Assembly: GCF_020084865.1 (NCBI RefSeq)
Contig: NZ_CP071953.1
Coordinates: forward strand, 992,001 to 1,056,000
Direction of reading: 5' to 3'
DNA from: Candidatus Kaistella beijingensis
Lineage (GTDB): Bacteria; Bacteroidota; Bacteroidia; Flavobacteriales; Weeksellaceae
DNA length: 64,000 nucleotides
How positions within the stretch are numbered: position 1 is the first letter of the stretch; each line of letters opens with the position of its first letter. Made by a program: the position numbers and the translations under genes. Of the stretch, positions 42,012 to 51,271 are shown one piece after another. The notes beneath the pieces were generated by a model that saw nothing but the letters and a program-made list of their open reading frames with translations, was not told where the DNA came from and did not search any database.

Positions 42012-42815
42012 ATGGCGTGGTTCGAAAAATGGTTTAATACCCCTTATTATCATATTCTTTACAAAGACAGGGATTTTGCAGAGGCAGAAGAATTTATTTC
42101 CCTTTTAGTCAACGATTTAGAGATTCCAAAAAATTCCGCAATTATTGATTTGGCGTGTGGAAAAGGAAGACATTCCATCTATCTTAATAAATTGGGCTAC
42201 AAGGTTTTAGGGCTCGATTTGTCAAAGGAAAGTATTTTCCATAATAAAGAATTCGAGACTTCGGCTCCGCTCAGTCTGACAAAACCTTATCTGAAATTTG
42301 AAGTTCACGATATGCGTGACGAGATTTATCCATCGGTTTCTAAAGAAAAGGTGGACGCAGTTTTCAACCTTTTCACCAGTTTTGGATATTTTGAGAGTGA
42401 AAATGATGACCGAAAAGTTTTCAAATCAATTCACCATTCTTTGAAAGATCATGGCTATTTCGTACTCGATTTTTTAAATGAACAATGGGTGAAAAATACG
42501 TTGGTTCCTGAATATGTAACAACAAAAGGCGGGATCGATTTCCATATCAAAAAGCGAATTGAAAACCAGCATATCATCAAAGATATTTCTTTTAAAGACA
42601 AAGGAAAAGATTATCATTTTTTTGAAAAAGTGAAGCTGCACACGATGGAAGAAATTGAAAATTATGGTGCCGAATTCGGTTTTGAAAAAGTAAAAATTTA
42701 CGGAGATTATCAGTTGGGAAATTTTAATCTTGAAAACTCACCACGTTGCATCACTGTTTTCAGGAAGTTAGAAGATGGAAGTCCGAAGTCGGAAGATTAC
42801 AACAACATGAATTAA
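42012..42815 (+). CDS. Class I SAM-dependent methyltransferase
   Basis: 267 residues from the ATG at 42012. SAM motif I is in AIIDLACGKGRHSIYLNKLG and motif II in VLGLDLS, followed by VDAVFNLFTSFGYF. The substrate is unknown; small molecules are usual in this group. Two repeat insertions mark it: TSAPLSLT (residues 83-90) from the 24-nt element, and the tail RKLEDGSPKSED from a heptamer array at 42762-42796. The conserved protein ends at about CITVFRK. A ZIP transporter follows after 11 bp. Confidence 0.9.
   Translation: MAWFEKWFNTPYYHILYKDRDFAEAEEFISLLVNDLEIPKNSAIIDLACGKGRHSIYLNKLGYKVLGLDLSKESIFHNKEFETSAPLSLTKPYLKFEVHDMRDEIYPSVSKEKVDAVFNLFTSFGYFESENDDRKVFKSIHHSLKDHGYFVLDFLNEQWVKNTLVPEYVTTKGGIDFHIKKRIENQHIIKDISFKDKGKDYHFFEKVKLHTMEEIENYGAEFGFEKVKIYGDYQLGNFNLENSPRCITVFRKLEDGSPKSEDYNNMN
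42258..42281 (+). repeat. 24-nt element in frame inside the methyltransferase
   Basis: Reads ACTTCGGCTCCGCTCAGT then CTGACA, encodes TSAPLSLT and begins on a codon boundary. Confidence 0.75.
42762..42796 (+). repeat. 7-bp array encoding the methyltransferase C-terminus
   Basis: AGGAAGT, TAGAAGA, TGGAAGT, CCGAAGT, CGGAAGA; consensus YGGAAGT. It supplies the last residues before the stop. Confidence 0.7.
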
Positions 42816-42826
42816 AACTATTAAAA

Positions 42827-43519
42827 ATGATTATCATCTTATTGGTTTTAAGCGTTTTAGCAGGTGTTTTTCTCGGAAAGTTTTTCGGAAAAAGAGAGAA
42901 ATTTGCCAAAAATCTTTTGATTTTAAGTGCGGGATTTTTAATTACCATCTGTTTAAACGAAGTTTTCCCCGAAGTTTATTCCAACGAGCATCATAATATC
43001 GGAATTTGGGTGATTGCGGGAGTTTTGCTGCAAATCCTGCTTGAAAATTTAACCAAAGGCTTCGAACACGGTCATTTTCATCACCACCATGAAAGCAAAA
43101 GCATTCTCCCAATGGCTTTAATGATTGGGATGTTTATTCATGCGTTTTTAGAAGGAATTCCACTTGCGAATCAGGACCAAACTTTAAGTCCTTATTTAAC
43201 GGGAATTTTGGTTCACAATATTCCTATTTCGTTTATTCTCGGAGCTTTTTTAATTAAGCAAAATAAATTTTCTACTTCGGCGTGGATTATTATTTCGGTT
43301 TTTGCGTTTGCTTCACCTTTGGGAATGGTTTTAGGCAAATATTTTAATCCTGAATGGGAAGTTTATTTCCTTGCTTTGGTTGGTGGAATTTTCCTGCATA
43401 TTTCCTCCGTGATTATTTTTGAGGGAAGCAAAAATCACAATATCGATTGGAAGAAAATTGGTTTGGTGATTTTGGGGATTTTGTTGGCGATGACGGGACA
43501 TTTATTTCATCAGCATTAA
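42827..43519 (+). CDS. ZIP family metal transporter
   Basis: 230 residues from the ATG at 42827; the longer open frame upstream overlaps the methyltransferase in another phase and is rejected. About seven membrane helices. The His-rich loop EHGHFHHHHESKS and the membrane metal site HAFLEGIPLA with LVHNIPISF are typical of ZIP proteins that import zinc or other divalent metals. It is probably co-transcribed with the methyltransferase and followed by a strong terminator. Confidence 0.92.
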   Translation: MIIILLVLSVLAGVFLGKFFGKREKFAKNLLILSAGFLITICLNEVFPEVYSNEHHNIGIWVIAGVLLQILLENLTKGFEHGHFHHHHESKSILPMALMIGMFIHAFLEGIPLANQDQTLSPYLTGILVHNIPISFILGAFLIKQNKFSTSAWIIISVFAFASPLGMVLGKYFNPEWEVYFLALVGGIFLHISSVIIFEGSKNHNIDWKKIGLVILGILLAMTGHLFHQH

Positions 43520-43522
43520 AAA

Positions 43523-43550
43523 AGACTCCAAATTGCTTTGGAGTCTCCTA
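43523..43550. terminator. Bidirectional terminator
   Basis: AGACTCCAAA (43523-43532) pairs with TTTGGAGTCT (43537-43546) around TTGC, between convergent genes. Confidence 0.8.
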
Positions 43551-43572
43551 TCATTATTTCACTTAATTCCGA

Positions 43573-44976
43573 CTAGAATTTCCAGCCGAGTGTAATAAAG
43601 AAATTATCTTTTTTGTTTTTAACGTTTGATACAATTGATGAATTTACTTCAACAATGTAGTTATTGGAAAAATATCCTGTATTATTCGCAAAAGATCCTT
43701 GGATAAAAGGACTGTTGTATTCTGAACTTACATTTTGATAAGCTGCATCGATATAAAATGCTTTAAAATCATAGCCAATTCCCGCGCCAATCGTGTTTCT
43801 TTTTCCTAAAAACAAATTGCTGTATGAAGTGTTCGAAACGTCGCCAATATTTGAAAGCGAAGAAATCGTCATCGCGTCAAATGGACTTGACGAAAATGCA
43901 TATCCTCCCCTCAAGCGAAATTGTTGAATTCTATATTCTGCACCAACTTTAATCTCTGAAAGGCTGTTTGAATGGTCTGAAAAGAACTTGTTCAATTCTG
44001 TTTCTGCATCACCATACACTTTATATTTAGGTTTTGTAAGACCTAAAGAATAATCAACGTTAATAGCGAAATTTTTGTTAGGTACAAAAGCTGCACTTAG
44101 CGTGGCTTTCATAGGTGATGTAAGATTGCGGTCTTCAGAATAGGTCCCATCGGTAGGATTTTCATATTCCGTGTAAACCCTTGCAATATTCCACCATGTT
44201 GGAGTTTCAACGGATGCTCCCAATCGGAATTGCGGATTAATTTTTCCAATAACACCCACTGACGCAGAAAAACCGCTGGAAGATTCTGAAAAAGGAGTGT
44301 ATTGTTTGCTGAATGTTTCCGTCACATTATTTGAGCTTGAAGTAAATCTTGCAGAATCATATTGCTCAAGATTTGCATTATGAAAATTCAAACCAGCACC
44401 AAGATAAAATTTATTGTCATAATTACCACCAACCCCGATCGACATTTTTGATACGTCACCGTAACGGTTGTAAGCATGCCCACCGAAAGTTAAATTGGTA
44501 ACCAACACATTATTTTGGTCATAAATCGGATAAACCAACCCGGAATTTCCAGGACTTTGTGAGTAATCTTCCAAAGATTGATTAGAATAGTTTACACCGA
44601 TGTTCACAAACTTCCAAGGTGTGGAGCCTTCGATCTGAAAAGATGCAATACCTCCCACATTTCCGACATCGGTATTATTAATTTTGTACTCCATTGTACT
44701 TCCATAAAGCGAAGTTGAATTTTTACTGTTTTCAACGGATAATGTTCCTGAAATTTCGCTCGCAATACTTACTCCGATTCCAGCAGGATTGGAATTAAGT
44801 ACGGAGAAATCTCCACCTAAAGCTCCCATCGAACCAGCCATAGAATTATATTTTGATGAACCATTCAAAGATGAATTAGAGTAAACTTCAGCAGTGTTGC
44901 GAATGGTTGAAACATCTTGAGCATTTGCAAAATAAGCCGCAGAAATGCTCAAAATCATTAAAGATTTTTTAATCAT
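43573..44976 (-). CDS. OmpP1/FadL-like outer membrane protein
   Basis: 467 residues with a signal peptide (MIKKSLMILSISAAYFANAQ). GSMGALGGDFSVLNSNPAGIGV is the FadL/TodX hatch-type N-terminus, followed by a beta barrel ending in an aromatic residue (FFITLGWKF). FadL proteins take up hydrophobic compounds such as fatty acids. The specificity is not indicated. It is read toward the ZIP gene. Confidence 0.85.
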   Translation of the reverse strand: MIKKSLMILSISAAYFANAQDVSTIRNTAEVYSNSSLNGSSKYNSMAGSMGALGGDFSVLNSNPAGIGVSIASEISGTLSVENSKNSTSLYGSTMEYKINNTDVGNVGGIASFQIEGSTPWKFVNIGVNYSNQSLEDYSQSPGNSGLVYPIYDQNNVLVTNLTFGGHAYNRYGDVSKMSIGVGGNYDNKFYLGAGLNFHNANLEQYDSARFTSSSNNVTETFSKQYTPFSESSSGFSASVGVIGKINPQFRLGASVETPTWWNIARVYTEYENPTDGTYSEDRNLTSPMKATLSAAFVPNKNFAINVDYSLGLTKPKYKVYGDAETELNKFFSDHSNSLSEIKVGAEYRIQQFRLRGGYAFSSSPFDAMTISSLSNIGDVSNTSYSNLFLGKRNTIGAGIGYDFKAFYIDAAYQNVSSEYNSPFIQGSFANNTGYFSNNYIVEVNSSIVSNVKNKKDNFFITLGWKF

Positions 44977-45005
44977 TTTATATTATATACTTTTTAGCAA
45001 AAAAA

Positions 45006-46013
45006 TTATCTTCGGAATCCTCCTCCACCAGAAGATCTAGAACCAGAATTAGAAGAACCGCTGTTGAATCCACCTCCAGAATTTCCAGAAGATCTAAAAC
45101 CGCTGTCACCACCTGATCTAAATCCACCATCACCACCCGATCTGAAACCACCGCCATTATTGCTTCTGACAGGTTGCTCGTAACGTGGTGAACTTTGTTG
45201 TTGGTTTTGTTGCGGATAATTTCTCATTCTTGGCTGAGATTGCTGTGTGCTTTGATTTGCTCTCGTTCCAGAACTATTAGTTCTAAAACCAGCATCATTC
45301 AATGAATTTGTCCTGAATCCAGAATTATTATTGTTGGTATTTCTAAAACCCGAGCTATTGGAAATTCTTTGAGCATCTCTGAACGAGGTATCAGAACCGC
45401 TTCTCTTATAACTGAATCCACCTTGATAGCTGTTGTAGCCATATCCATATCCGTTTCCGTAGTAATAAGGATTATACCCATGGTAAGGATTGTAGCCATA
45501 ATAAGGATTATATCCGTAATACCAAGGATTGTAGTACCCATACCAAGGATTATAATAGCCATACCAAGGATTGTACCCAAATCCCCACGGACTATAATAT
45601 CCACCATAACCCCAAGGTGAACCCCAACCGAAACTCAATCCCAACCCAAATCCAGAATAATATCCGAAAGGTGAATAACCCCAATTATCGGAATAGTAAG
45701 TATCTGTTCCGGTATAATTTCCCCAATCAGAGTTTTTATTGTCTTTCCAACTTTGATTTCTGTTGTCCGAATTTAGATATTTATTTTGATCATCATTGGC
45801 TTGATAGTCGTAATACTCACCAACTCTGTTTCCGCTGTTCATCACGGTTCCTTCTGGTAAAGTATCTCTATTTGGATCGTAATAAACGCCATCAGTTTCG
45901 CTGTAACCTCCAGTTTGGATCACGCAGGAAGTTAATATCAAACTACTCGAAATTGCCAAAACCGCTTTAGATTTAAGCAATCCAAGTAAATTTTTATGGG
46001 TAAATTTTTTCAT
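45006..46013 (-). CDS. Gly/Tyr/Asn-rich repetitive lipoprotein
   Basis: 335 residues from the ATG at 46013, with a lipoprotein signal (KAVLAISSSLILTSCVIQ, Cys about 30). Residues about 120-215 are a prion-like Gly/Tyr/Trp/Pro region with repeats of YNPWYGY and YNPYYGY. The C-terminal part has repeated NSGFRTN and GGGFRSGGDS units. No enzyme motif is present. It is likely a cell-envelope structural or adhesive protein, with function unknown. Its promoter is back to back with that of proS. Confidence 0.8.
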   Translation of the reverse strand: MKKFTHKNLLGLLKSKAVLAISSSLILTSCVIQTGGYSETDGVYYDPNRDTLPEGTVMNSGNRVGEYYDYQANDDQNKYLNSDNRNQSWKDNKNSDWGNYTGTDTYYSDNWGYSPFGYYSGFGLGLSFGWGSPWGYGGYYSPWGFGYNPWYGYYNPWYGYYNPWYYGYNPYYGYNPYHGYNPYYYGNGYGYGYNSYQGGFSYKRSGSDTSFRDAQRISNSSGFRNTNNNNSGFRTNSLNDAGFRTNSSGTRANQSTQQSQPRMRNYPQQNQQQSSPRYEQPVRSNNGGGFRSGGDGGFRSGGDSGFRSSGNSGGGFNSGSSNSGSRSSGGGGFRR

Positions 46014-46040
46014 GATAATGTGAAAAGTTTTAATTTGAAT

Positions 46041-46048
46041 TATATTTG
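46041..46048 (+). promoter_or_regulatory. -7 promoter box for proS
   Basis: TATATTTG; the ATG is 121 bp downstream, a long leader in which no T-box or leader peptide is seen. Confidence 0.6.
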
Positions 46049-46058
46049 CACTTTCTAC

Positions 46059-46066
46059 CAAAATTA
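46059..46066 (-). promoter_or_regulatory. -7 promoter box for the repetitive lipoprotein
   Basis: Minus-strand TAATTTTG; the divergent boxes with proS are only 10 bp apart. Confidence 0.5.
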
Positions 46067-46169
46067 TACCAATTTAATGGTAGAAATCTCGGATAAAATT
46101 ACGCTTTTTAGATTAGATAAGGGCGTTCCTAAAAAGTTAAATCAAAGATAGAAATAAAAGATAAAAATA

Positions 46170-47645
46170 ATGGCAAAATTAACTTCAAGAGCTGAAGATT
46201 ACAGTAAATGGTACAATGAACTTGTAGTGAAGGCAGACCTCGCTGAAAATTCCGGAGTTCGCGGCTGCATGGTAATTAAACCTTACGGATATGCAATCTG
46301 GGAAAAAATGCGTGACGAAATGGATAAGAAATTTAAGGAAACCGGCCACGAAAATGCCTATTTCCCTATTTTTATTCCTAAAAGCTATTTCGAAGCCGAA
46401 GAACAAAATGCGGAAGGTTTTGCCAAAGAATGTGCTGTAGTAACCCATTATCGTTTAAAAGCGGATCCAAATAATCCAAAGAAGTTAATAGTTGATCCTG
46501 AAGCAAAATTGGAGGAAGAACTTATTGTTCGTCCAACTTCGGAAGCAATTATCTGGAACACCTATAAAAGTTGGATTCAGTCTTATCGTGACTTACCAAT
46601 CTTAATTAATCAATGGGCGAATGTTGTTCGTTGGGAAATGAGAACCCGTCTGTTCTTAAGAACGGCTGAATTCCTTTGGCAAGAAGGCCACACTGCGCAT
46701 GCAACAAAAGAAGAAGCGATTGAAGAAACCGAAAAAATGCTTGATGTTTATGCAGATTTCGCAGAAAATTTCATGGCAATTCCTGTGATTAAAGGTATTA
46801 AAACCGCTTCAGAAAGATTTGCCGGTGCAGACGAAACCTACTGTATAGAAGCTTTGATGCAGGATGGAAAAGCGCTTCAAGCAGGAACTTCTCACTTTTT
46901 GGGACAGAATTTTGCAAAAGCTTTCGACGTAAAATTCACCAATAAAGAAGGGAAAATCGAACACGCATGGGCGACCTCTTGGGGAACTTCTACAAGATTG
47001 ATGGGCGCTTTGATTATGACCCATTCCGATGATTTAGGTTTGGTTTTGCCACCAAGTTTAGCTCCGATTCAGGTGGTGATTGTTCCTATATTTAAAGGAG
47101 AAGAACAGCTACAACAAATTGATGAAGTAGCTTATGAAATTCAGAAAAAATTAAAAGCAAAAGGAATTTCAGTAAAATATGACAATCGAACAGAAAACAA
47201 ACCAGGTTGGAAATTTGCAGAATATGAATTAAAAGGCGTCCCCGTGAGAATCGCAATGGGAGCAAGAGATTTGGAAAACAAAACCGTTGAAATTGCAAGA
47301 CGCGATAACTTGACCAAAGAGGTTCAACCTATCGAAAATATTGATAATTACATCGAACAACTTTTAGCAACCATTCAAAAAGATATTTACAATAAAGCGT
47401 TGAATTACCGGGATTCCCACATCACAAAAGTGGATTCTTACGAAGAATTCAAAAAAGTTTTAGAAGATAAAGGCGGATTTATTTCAGCTCCTTGGGACGG
47501 CACTGCTGAAGAAGAGGAACAAATCAAAAATGAAACGAAAGCAACCATCCGTTGTATTCCTTTAAAAAATGAGTTAGAAGAAGGCGTCTCCATGATTACG
47601 GGAAAACCCTCAAAACAGCGTGTTATCTTTGCAAAATCATATTAA
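46170..47645 (+). CDS. proS: Proline--tRNA ligase (short, archaeal/eukaryotic type)
   Basis: 491 residues. The class II core shows [52 protein letters not shown], motif 2 [24 protein letters not shown] and the late motif 3 [20 protein letters not shown]. It lacks the editing insertion of long bacterial ProRS and has the extra C-terminal zinc-type domain (about 410-491). This short form is the usual one in Bacteroidetes. Cytoplasmic; monocistronic. Confidence 0.96.
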   Translation: MAKLTSRAEDYSKWYNELVVKADLAENSGVRGCMVIKPYGYAIWEKMRDEMDKKFKETGHENAYFPIFIPKSYFEAEEQNAEGFAKECAVVTHYRLKADPNNPKKLIVDPEAKLEEELIVRPTSEAIIWNTYKSWIQSYRDLPILINQWANVVRWEMRTRLFLRTAEFLWQEGHTAHATKEEAIEETEKMLDVYADFAENFMAIPVIKGIKTASERFAGADETYCIEALMQDGKALQAGTSHFLGQNFAKAFDVKFTNKEGKIEHAWATSWGTSTRLMGALIMTHSDDLGLVLPPSLAPIQVVIVPIFKGEEQLQQIDEVAYEIQKKLKAKGISVKYDNRTENKPGWKFAEYELKGVPVRIAMGARDLENKTVEIARRDNLTKEVQPIENIDNYIEQLLATIQKDIYNKALNYRDSHITKVDSYEEFKKVLEDKGGFISAPWDGTAEEEEQIKNETKATIRCIPLKNELEEGVSMITGKPSKQRVIFAKSY

Positions 47646-47732
47646 ATTTTAAAATATTATGCGAAGCGTACTGAAAATGTTAATGTTTTTATAAAATTTA
47701 ACAATTTTCAGATTAATGGATTGAATTTTACT

Positions 47733-47740
47733 TACCTTTG
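47733..47740 (+). promoter_or_regulatory. -7 promoter box for the DUF937-OmpA gene
   Basis: TACCTTTG, 27 bp before the ATG. Confidence 0.6.
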
Positions 47741-47767
47741 GTTTAGTTAAACTTTAAATAAACTATT

Positions 47768-49054
47768 ATGTCATTAAACGTTATTGATCTTATCAAAGGA
47801 CAGTTAGGTCCTGCGTTAGTTTCACAAGCTGCTTCTCAATTAGGAGAAAGCGAATCAGGAGTATCTAAAGCAATCAGCGGATTACTTCCTGCTGTTGTAG
47901 GTGGTTTGGCAAACAATGCAGATAAACCAGGAGTTCTTGATGCAATTACGGGAGCTGCTTCTAGTGGTCTTCTTGGCAACTTATTAGGAGGTTCTTCTAA
48001 TAATTCTTTAATTTCAACTGTTTTATCTGCAATTTTTGGAGATAAAGTTGGTGGATTGGTAAATGCAATTTCCAGTTTTTCAGGAGTAAGCAACTCATCA
48101 TCTAATTCTTTGTTGAATATGGTAACTGGTGCAGCTCTTGGTTCTTTAGGAAAATATTCTGCTGATAACAATCTTGGAGCTTCCGGACTTACTTCTTTGT
48201 TGAATGATCAAAAAGGAATTGTTTCTTCACTTCTTCCTGCAGGTCTTTCTTTGGCTTCTTTAGGTCTTGGAAATTGGGGAGGTCATTCTGCACCAAACGT
48301 GGAAACTGAAAAAGTAAGAGTTTCGTCTTACGACCAACCGAAAGTAGAAGTAAACAGAGGAGGAAACACTCACGTAAACGTTGACAGAAATGATGACAAC
48401 GGAGGTGGTGGTTCTATTTGGAAATGGTTATTGCCACTTTTATTGTTAGGTCTTGCTGGTTGGTTCTTGTGGAAACAGTGCAACAAACCTGCAGATACAA
48501 CAACTACAACTACAGACTCAGCTGCCGTTGTAACCGATTCTGCTGCCGTAACTGCTCCAGTTGGAGATTCTGCAGTAGTAGCTACAACTGCAAAAGAATC
48601 AACTACAGTTACTCTTCCTGGTGGAAAAACTTTGAACGCTTACAAAGGTGGTATCGAAGATCAAGTAGTCGCTTTCTTGAATTCTGACGAGTACAAAAAT
48701 GCAGACGAAGCTGCTTTGAAAAACAAGTGGTTCAACTTTGATAACTTAAACTTCGAATTTGGAACAACTAAATTGACTCCAGAATCTCAAGTTCAGTTGG
48801 ATAACTTGAAAGCGATTTTGGCTGCTTATCCAGATGCTAAAGTAAAAATCGGAGCTTACACTGATAAAAAAGGAGACGATGCAGGAAACAAGGCTTTGTC
48901 TCAAAAGAGAGCAGATGCTGTAAAAGCTGCTTTAGGTTCTGCTCAAGTTACAGGAGCTGAAGGTTACGGTGAAGAATTTGCAACTGTTGCTGAAACTGCT
49001 TCTGACAAAGAAAGAGAAGCAGACAGAAAAACTTCTATTAGATTTACAAAATAA
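47768..49054 (+). CDS. DUF937 - OmpA fusion membrane protein
   Basis: 428 residues. A DUF937 domain (1-170, Gly/Ser/Leu-rich, with GLLPAVVGGLANNA and LLNMVTGAALGSLGKYSA) is followed by a linker, one membrane helix (IWKWLLPLLLLGLAGWFLW, about 222-240), a Thr/Ala-rich linker and a C-terminal OmpA peptidoglycan-binding domain (about 315-428, with FEFGTTKLTPES and LSQKRADAVKAAL). The helix would leave OmpA in the periplasm and DUF937 in the cytoplasm. The strict codon use and promoter suggest high expression. Function unknown. Confidence 0.9.
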   Translation: MSLNVIDLIKGQLGPALVSQAASQLGESESGVSKAISGLLPAVVGGLANNADKPGVLDAITGAASSGLLGNLLGGSSNNSLISTVLSAIFGDKVGGLVNAISSFSGVSNSSSNSLLNMVTGAALGSLGKYSADNNLGASGLTSLLNDQKGIVSSLLPAGLSLASLGLGNWGGHSAPNVETEKVRVSSYDQPKVEVNRGGNTHVNVDRNDDNGGGGSIWKWLLPLLLLGLAGWFLWKQCNKPADTTTTTTDSAAVVTDSAAVTAPVGDSAVVATTAKESTTVTLPGGKTLNAYKGGIEDQVVAFLNSDEYKNADEAALKNKWFNFDNLNFEFGTTKLTPESQVQLDNLKAILAAYPDAKVKIGAYTDKKGDDAGNKALSQKRADAVKAALGSAQVTGAEGYGEEFATVAETASDKEREADRKTSIRFTK

Positions 49055-49077
49055 TCTTTCTAGATATTTAATAACAG

Positions 49078-49107
49078 ATCCCGACAAATTTGTCGGGATT
49101 TTTTTTG
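49078..49107 (+). terminator. Strong terminator
   Basis: ATCCCGACAAA (49078-49088) pairs with TTTGTCGGGAT (49089-49099), followed by eight T. Confidence 0.9.
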
Positions 49108-49137
49108 TTAAAATATTGTGTTTTAGTTTAAAATAAC

Positions 49138-49145
49138 TATATTTG
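49138..49145 (+). promoter_or_regulatory. -7 promoter box for the Nramp gene
   Basis: TATATTTG, 19 bp before the ATG; its last base is the first base of the operator-like palindrome. Confidence 0.65.
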
Positions 49146-49160
49146 TTAGATTAATCTAAC
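49145..49160. promoter_or_regulatory. Putative DtxR/MntR-type operator
   Basis: GTTAGATTAATCTAAC is a perfect 16-bp palindrome lying at the expected transcription start, between the -7 box and the Nramp ATG. Its half-site TTAGRTTAA resembles the DtxR/IdeR/MntR family consensus (TTAGGTTAACCTAA-like). Metal-dependent repression of the transporter is inferred. No regulator gene is in the window. Confidence 0.7.
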
Positions 49161-49164
49161 ATTA

Positions 49165-50496
49165 ATGAAGAATAACAATATCGGCTGGAAAAGAGAAAAG
49201 CACATCAATTCTTTGCCTGAAGTCTTTTCAAGCATTAACATTCCTAAAGATGCGGGTTTTTGGAAAAAACTGTTTGCTTTTGCAGGTCCCGGTCTGATGA
49301 TTGCCGTCGGTTACATGGATCCCGGAAATTGGGCGACAGATATTGCAGGTGGAGCACAATTTGGATATACTTTACTTTCTGTGATTCTTATTTCCAATAT
49401 TTTTGCGATGATTCTTCAGCATTTATCACTGAAGTTGGGAATTGTTGCTGAACGAGATTTGGCTCAAGCGTGTAGAGACCATTTCAATCCAACCACCAAT
49501 TTTATACTTTGGGTTTTCTGCGAAATTGCAATTGCAGCATGTGATTTGGCAGAAGTCATCGGTTCTGCGATTGCATTAAATCTATTGTTCGGCATACCGT
49601 TAACTTGGGGAGTTGTGATTACCGTAGTTGATGTTTTTCTGATCTTATTTCTTCAAGCGAGAGGTTTCAGAATCTTGGAAAGTATTGTTGCGGGTTTAAT
49701 CTTCATTATTTTAGGATGTTTCGCTTATGAAATTATTTTATCAAATCCCGATATTTTCCCGATTCTAAGCGGACTTGTTCCACAGAAAGAAGTTGTAACT
49801 AACCCTTCCATGCTTTATATCGCCATTGGAATTTTGGGAGCAACCGTAATGCCGCATAATTTGTATTTGCACAGCAGTATCGTTCAGACAAGAAATTATG
49901 AACGTACCAATGAAGGGAAAAAAGAAGCGATTAAATTTGCGACCATCGATAGTACACTTTCCCTATTTTTAGCCTTCTTTATCAATGCAGCAATTTTAAT
50001 TGTTGCCGCTGCAACTTTTCACACCACAGGAAATAAAGATGTTGCAGATATTCACGATGCCTACAAAATGTTGACACCCATTCTTGGAACAACTTTTGCG
50101 AGTATATTTTTCGCAATTGCACTTCTCGCTTCTGGACAGAACTCTACTTTAACAGGAACTTTAGCAGGACAAATTGTGATGGAAGGTTTTCTCAACATCC
50201 GTTTAAAACCTTGGTTGCGAAGACTGATTACAAGGTTAATTGCAGTAATTCCCGCATTGATTGTCACCATACTTTATGGCGAAAAAGGAACGACCAATCT
50301 TTTGGTTTTAAGTCAGGTCATTTTGTCGATGCAGCTGAGTTTTGCGGTAGTTCCGTTAGTCATGTTTACAAATGATAAACTCAAAATGGGAAGGTTCGTC
50401 AATAAACCTGTTTTAAAAATTTCTGCGTGGGTTATTTCGGGAATTATTATTGTCTTGAATCTCTTTTTGCTTTTTCAAACTTTTATCGGGAATTAA
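49165..50496 (+). CDS. mntH: Nramp family divalent metal transporter
   Basis: 443 residues with eleven membrane helices. The metal site DPGNWATDIAGG in helix 1 (Asp, Asn) and MPHNLYLHSS in helix 6 are those of Nramp/MntH proton-coupled Mn(II)/Fe(II) importers. Helix 6 has the usual Met. The symbol is given by homology only; iron rather than manganese may be imported. A DtxR/MntR-like palindrome overlaps the start of transcription. Confidence 0.93.
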   Translation: MKNNNIGWKREKHINSLPEVFSSINIPKDAGFWKKLFAFAGPGLMIAVGYMDPGNWATDIAGGAQFGYTLLSVILISNIFAMILQHLSLKLGIVAERDLAQACRDHFNPTTNFILWVFCEIAIAACDLAEVIGSAIALNLLFGIPLTWGVVITVVDVFLILFLQARGFRILESIVAGLIFIILGCFAYEIILSNPDIFPILSGLVPQKEVVTNPSMLYIAIGILGATVMPHNLYLHSSIVQTRNYERTNEGKKEAIKFATIDSTLSLFLAFFINAAILIVAAATFHTTGNKDVADIHDAYKMLTPILGTTFASIFFAIALLASGQNSTLTGTLAGQIVMEGFLNIRLKPWLRRLITRLIAVIPALIVTILYGEKGTTNLLVLSQVILSMQLSFAVVPLVMFTNDKLKMGRFVNKPVLKISAWVISGIIIVLNLFLLFQTFIGN

Positions 50497-50529
50497 TTTT
50501 TTAAAAACATTCCGGAAAGATTCAGTATT

Positions 50530-50549
50530 GGACAAATCACGATTTGTCC
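50530..50549. repeat. CTACR-flanked hairpin, copy 2
   Basis: GGACAAATC and GATTTGTCC flank two bases, followed by CTACG. Same layout as the elements at 28074 and 62706. Confidence 0.65.
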
Positions 50550-50633
50550 CTACGAATAACAATACTGCCCTTTTGTCCTAAAAATTCCTTTGGCAAAAAT
50601 TTTGTGAAATGATGCATATTAAAATGTAATATT

Positions 50634-51173
50634 ATGTCAGAAAACAAAGATTTACACGAAGAAAACTTGAATTCGGAGCAGGAATTCAATCCAAATATCG
50701 AAGAAGAAACTGTTGAAAATGTGACAAACGAACAGTCTGCAGAGGAACTTTTGTCAGAAGAAAAAGACCGTTATATCCGTTTGTTTGCCGAGTTTGAAAA
50801 CTATAAAAAACGTACCGCAAAGGAAAAAATGGATTTCTTCCAATACGCCAATCAAGACATGATGATTTCAATGCTTGATGTTTTGGATGATTTTGAAAGA
50901 GCTTTGAAAAACATTGCTGAACACGGTAATGATGCTGATTTGCAAGGCGTAGAGCTCATCTATCAAAAATTCAAAAATAAATTGGCGGAAAAAGGCTTGA
51001 AAGCGATGGAGGTAAAACCAGGCGACGATTTCAACGTAGATTTACATGAAGCCATTACACAGATTCCTTCGCCGACTCCTGAATTAAAAGGAAAAATTGT
51101 AGATGTAATTGAAACAGGATATACATTGAACGACAAGGTAATCCGTTTCGCAAAAGTGGTGACGGGAAATTAA
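50634..51173 (+). CDS. grpE: Nucleotide exchange factor GrpE
   Basis: 179 residues. The acidic N-terminal tail precedes a long coiled coil (SEEKDRYIRLFAEFENYKKRTAKEKMDFF) and the beta-domain end with LHEAITQIPSP and GYTLNDKVIRFAKVVTGN. It releases ADP from DnaK. dnaJ follows 98 bp downstream. No CIRCE or sigma-32-like element is seen in front. Confidence 0.95.
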   Translation: MSENKDLHEENLNSEQEFNPNIEEETVENVTNEQSAEELLSEEKDRYIRLFAEFENYKKRTAKEKMDFFQYANQDMMISMLDVLDDFERALKNIAEHGNDADLQGVELIYQKFKNKLAEKGLKAMEVKPGDDFNVDLHEAITQIPSPTPELKGKIVDVIETGYTLNDKVIRFAKVVTGN

Positions 51174-51219
51174 AAATGAATTGTGAATTCGCTTCGCTGT
51201 CAATAGTCAATTTTTAAAA

Positions 51220-51263
51220 ATTCACTATTCACTCTGAAAGAAATTCACTCGCAGAAATTCACT
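51220..51263 (+). repeat. ATTCACT array before dnaJ
   Basis: ATTCACT occurs at 51220, 51227, 51243 and 51257, with a 9-nt break after the second. A last unit TATCAAT (51264-51270) runs to the base before the dnaJ start codon context at 51272. Confidence 0.65.
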
Positions 51264-51271
51264 TATCAATT

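Noticed and set aside
46049..46169. T-box or leader peptide controlling proS
   Set aside because: The 121-bp leader shows no T-box sequence, terminator or Pro-rich ORF.
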